NCBI GenBank assembly: GCA_050743125.1
Contig: JBOGEB010000020.1
Coordinates: 1-34,156, forward strand
Source: JBOGEB01 sp050743125
Lineage (GTDB): Bacteria; Actinomycetota; Nitriliruptoria; Euzebyales; Egibacteraceae
Length of the DNA: 34,156 bases
Direction: 5' to 3'
Part shown: positions 32,906 through 34,156 of the stretch, in pieces
How positions within the stretch are numbered: position 1 is the stretch's first letter
How the letters are laid out: each line of letters opens with the position of its first letter
Position numbers and translations under genes: made by a program
The notes under the pieces: model-generated
Seen by the model: the letters and a program-made list of their open reading frames with translations, nothing else
Databases searched by the model: none
Told to the model about the DNA's origin: nothing

Positions 32906-34156
32906 TCAGGTCTGCAGCGACTTTGGTTGCAGGAACTCGGCCAGCCCGTAGGTGCCGTACTCGCGGCCGAAGCCGGAGTGCCCGAACCCGCCGAAGGGAG
33001 CGAGGGGGTTGAACCGGCCGCCGTTGAGGTCGACCTGGCCGGCCCGCAGCCGGCGGGCGAACGCGGCGGCGTGGTCGGGGTCGGCGGACCAGACCGCGCC
33101 GTTAAGCCCGTACCCAGTGCCGTTGGCGATGTCGGCGGCCCGGTCCTCGCCGGTGTAGGCGATGACGGCGAGGACGGGCCCGAAGATCTCTTCTTGGGCG
33201 ATGGTCATGTCGGGGGTGACGGCGCCGAAGACGGTGGGCCGCACGTAGAAGCCGCGGTCGGGCACCTCGGGTGGTCGCGGGCCGCCTGCGGCGAGCTGAG
33301 CGCCCTGGGCGATGCCCGTGTGGATGTAGCCGACCACCCGGTCCCGCTGGGCTGCTGAGACCATGGGGCCGATCCGCACCCCGTCGGCGAGCGGGTCGCC
33401 GACGGTGAACGCGTCTGCCTCGGCGGCGGCCAGCTCGACGGCCTGCTTGTGCCGGTCGGCTGGGACGACAAGGCGGGTCAGGGCGTTGCAGGACTGCCCG
33501 GAGTTCATGTAGCACTTGCGGACCCCGTAACGGACCGCTTTGTCGAGCAGGTCGTCGTTGACGTCTTGCAGGATCACGTTGGCGGACTTGCCGCCCAGCT
33601 CCAAGGTGACCTTCTTGAGGGTTTGGCCGGCCAGCGCGGCGACGTGGCGGCCCGCGCGGGTGGAGCCAGTGAACGAGATCATGTCCACGCCCGGATGGCG
33701 GACCAGCGCCTCGCCGACGATCGGGCCGATGCCGTGCACGATGTTGAGGACCCCGGCCGGCAAGCCGACGCCCTCGGCGAGTTCAGCCAGCAGGTTCGCC
33801 GTGCTCGGCGTCAGCTCGCTGGGCTTGACCACGACGGTGCAGCCGGCTGCCAGCGCGGCGGCGGCTTTGAGCACGATCTGATGCAACGGGAAGTTCCACG
33901 GGGTGATCGCCCCGACCACCCCGACCGGGTCCAAGGTCACTACCGAGTTGCCGATCCGCTCCTCGAACGCGAAGCTGCCCGCCAGGTCGGCGTAGGAGGA
34001 CATGACGGTGGCCGGCAGGCCGGCCTGCACCCGCAGGCTGAACGCCAGCGGCGCTCCCATCTCGCAGGTGATTGTGCGGGCGATCCGGTCGGCGTGGGCT
34101 TCAAGGCTTTCGGCGAGCTTGCGCAGGTAGCCGGCGCGGTCGGCGGGTGGGGTGGC
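32906..34156 (-). CDS. NAD(P)-dependent aldehyde dehydrogenase, partial
   Basis: The gene enters from the right edge: the frame is open without interruption from 34156, so only the N-terminal ~60 residues are missing. The 416 visible residues hold TPWNFPLHQIVLKAA (cofactor site), VVKPSELTP, FTGSTRAGR, the general-base Glu in LELGGKSANV, the catalytic Cys in NSGQSCNALTR, and EEIFGPVLAV. The end is FGGFGHSGFGREYGTYGL. It oxidises an aldehyde to a carboxylate; the substrate cannot be told. The internal ATG 34060 is not the real start. Confidence 0.93.
   Translation of the reverse strand, partial: ATPPADRAGYLRKLAESLEAHADRIARTITCEMGAPLAFSLRVQAGLPATVMSSYADLAGSFAFEERIGNSVVTLDPVGVVGAITPWNFPLHQIVLKAAAALAAGCTVVVKPSELTPSTANLLAELAEGVGLPAGVLNIVHGIGPIVGEALVRHPGVDMISFTGSTRAGRHVAALAGQTLKKVTLELGGKSANVILQDVNDDLLDKAVRYGVRKCYMNSGQSCNALTRLVVPADRHKQAVELAAAEADAFTVGDPLADGVRIGPMVSAAQRDRVVGYIHTGIAQGAQLAAGGPRPPEVPDRGFYVRPTVFGAVTPDMTIAQEEIFGPVLAVIAYTGEDRAADIANGTGYGLNGAVWSADPDHAAAFARRLRAGQVDLNGGRFNPLAPFGGFGHSGFGREYGTYGLAEFLQPKSLQT

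Overview
The window is high-GC DNA with very short intergenic gaps, frequent GTG/TTG starts and many 4-base start/stop overlaps. Its gene order is recognisably actinobacterial: nadK-recN-(M23-like membrane protein)-pyrG-NUDIX-DUF4191-ald-xerD, then scpA-scpB-rluB-aroH-tyrA-aroA-cmk-der. Several families are typical of Actinomycetota (DUF4191, TIGR02611/PGPGW, DUF6879, XRE-DUF5753, DUF6328). No rRNA, tRNA, CRISPR array or intact insertion sequence was seen. The genus cannot be named from the sequence alone.

Layout. 1-250 is non-coding and holds a hairpin plus the first copy of a 64-bp direct repeat; the second copy lies in the 5' end of nadK. 251-9893 is a housekeeping block: NAD kinase, RecN, a degenerate LytM-like membrane protein, CTP synthase, a PGPGW membrane protein (minus strand), NUDIX hydrolase plus DUF4191, alanine dehydrogenase and XerD. 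9871-17798 looks like accessory material between xerD and scpA, where many actinobacteria carry parA. It holds a DksA/TraR zinc-finger protein, thymidine phosphorylase, a MoaD/ThiS-like carrier with an Asp-box propeller protein, a dual-specificity phosphatase, an alpha/beta hydrolase, a DUF6879/XRE-DUF5753 regulatory cassette with candidate operators, and mtnA. 17940-25258 is a second conserved block: segregation proteins ScpA/ScpB, pseudouridine synthase, three enzymes acting around chorismate (AroH, TyrA, AroA), CMP kinase and the ribosome-assembly GTPase Der. Most neighbours overlap by 4 bases.

25203-34156 is accessory again: two membrane-anchored or secreted proteins on the minus strand (one ending in ten GGGD[F/S] repeats), a ferritin-like-looking protein, DUF6328 and YihY/BrkB membrane proteins, an unrecognised 241-aa protein, a lower-GC SAM methyltransferase next to a lower-GC gene-poor stretch, and an aldehyde dehydrogenase running off the right edge.

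The most notable non-coding features are two palindromes with 23-bp arms at gene ends (11560-11605 and 20658-20704), a large hairpin between convergent genes (16634-16697), and -10-like hexamers 6-10 bases before ATG with no Shine-Dalgarno (NUDIX, scpA, der, TPM-like gene), which suggest leaderless transcripts. The best candidate for a little-described system is 14617-16625: ATTCG-type operators around a promoter, a frameshifted small ORF, DUF6879, XRE-DUF5753 and a small CPEC protein.
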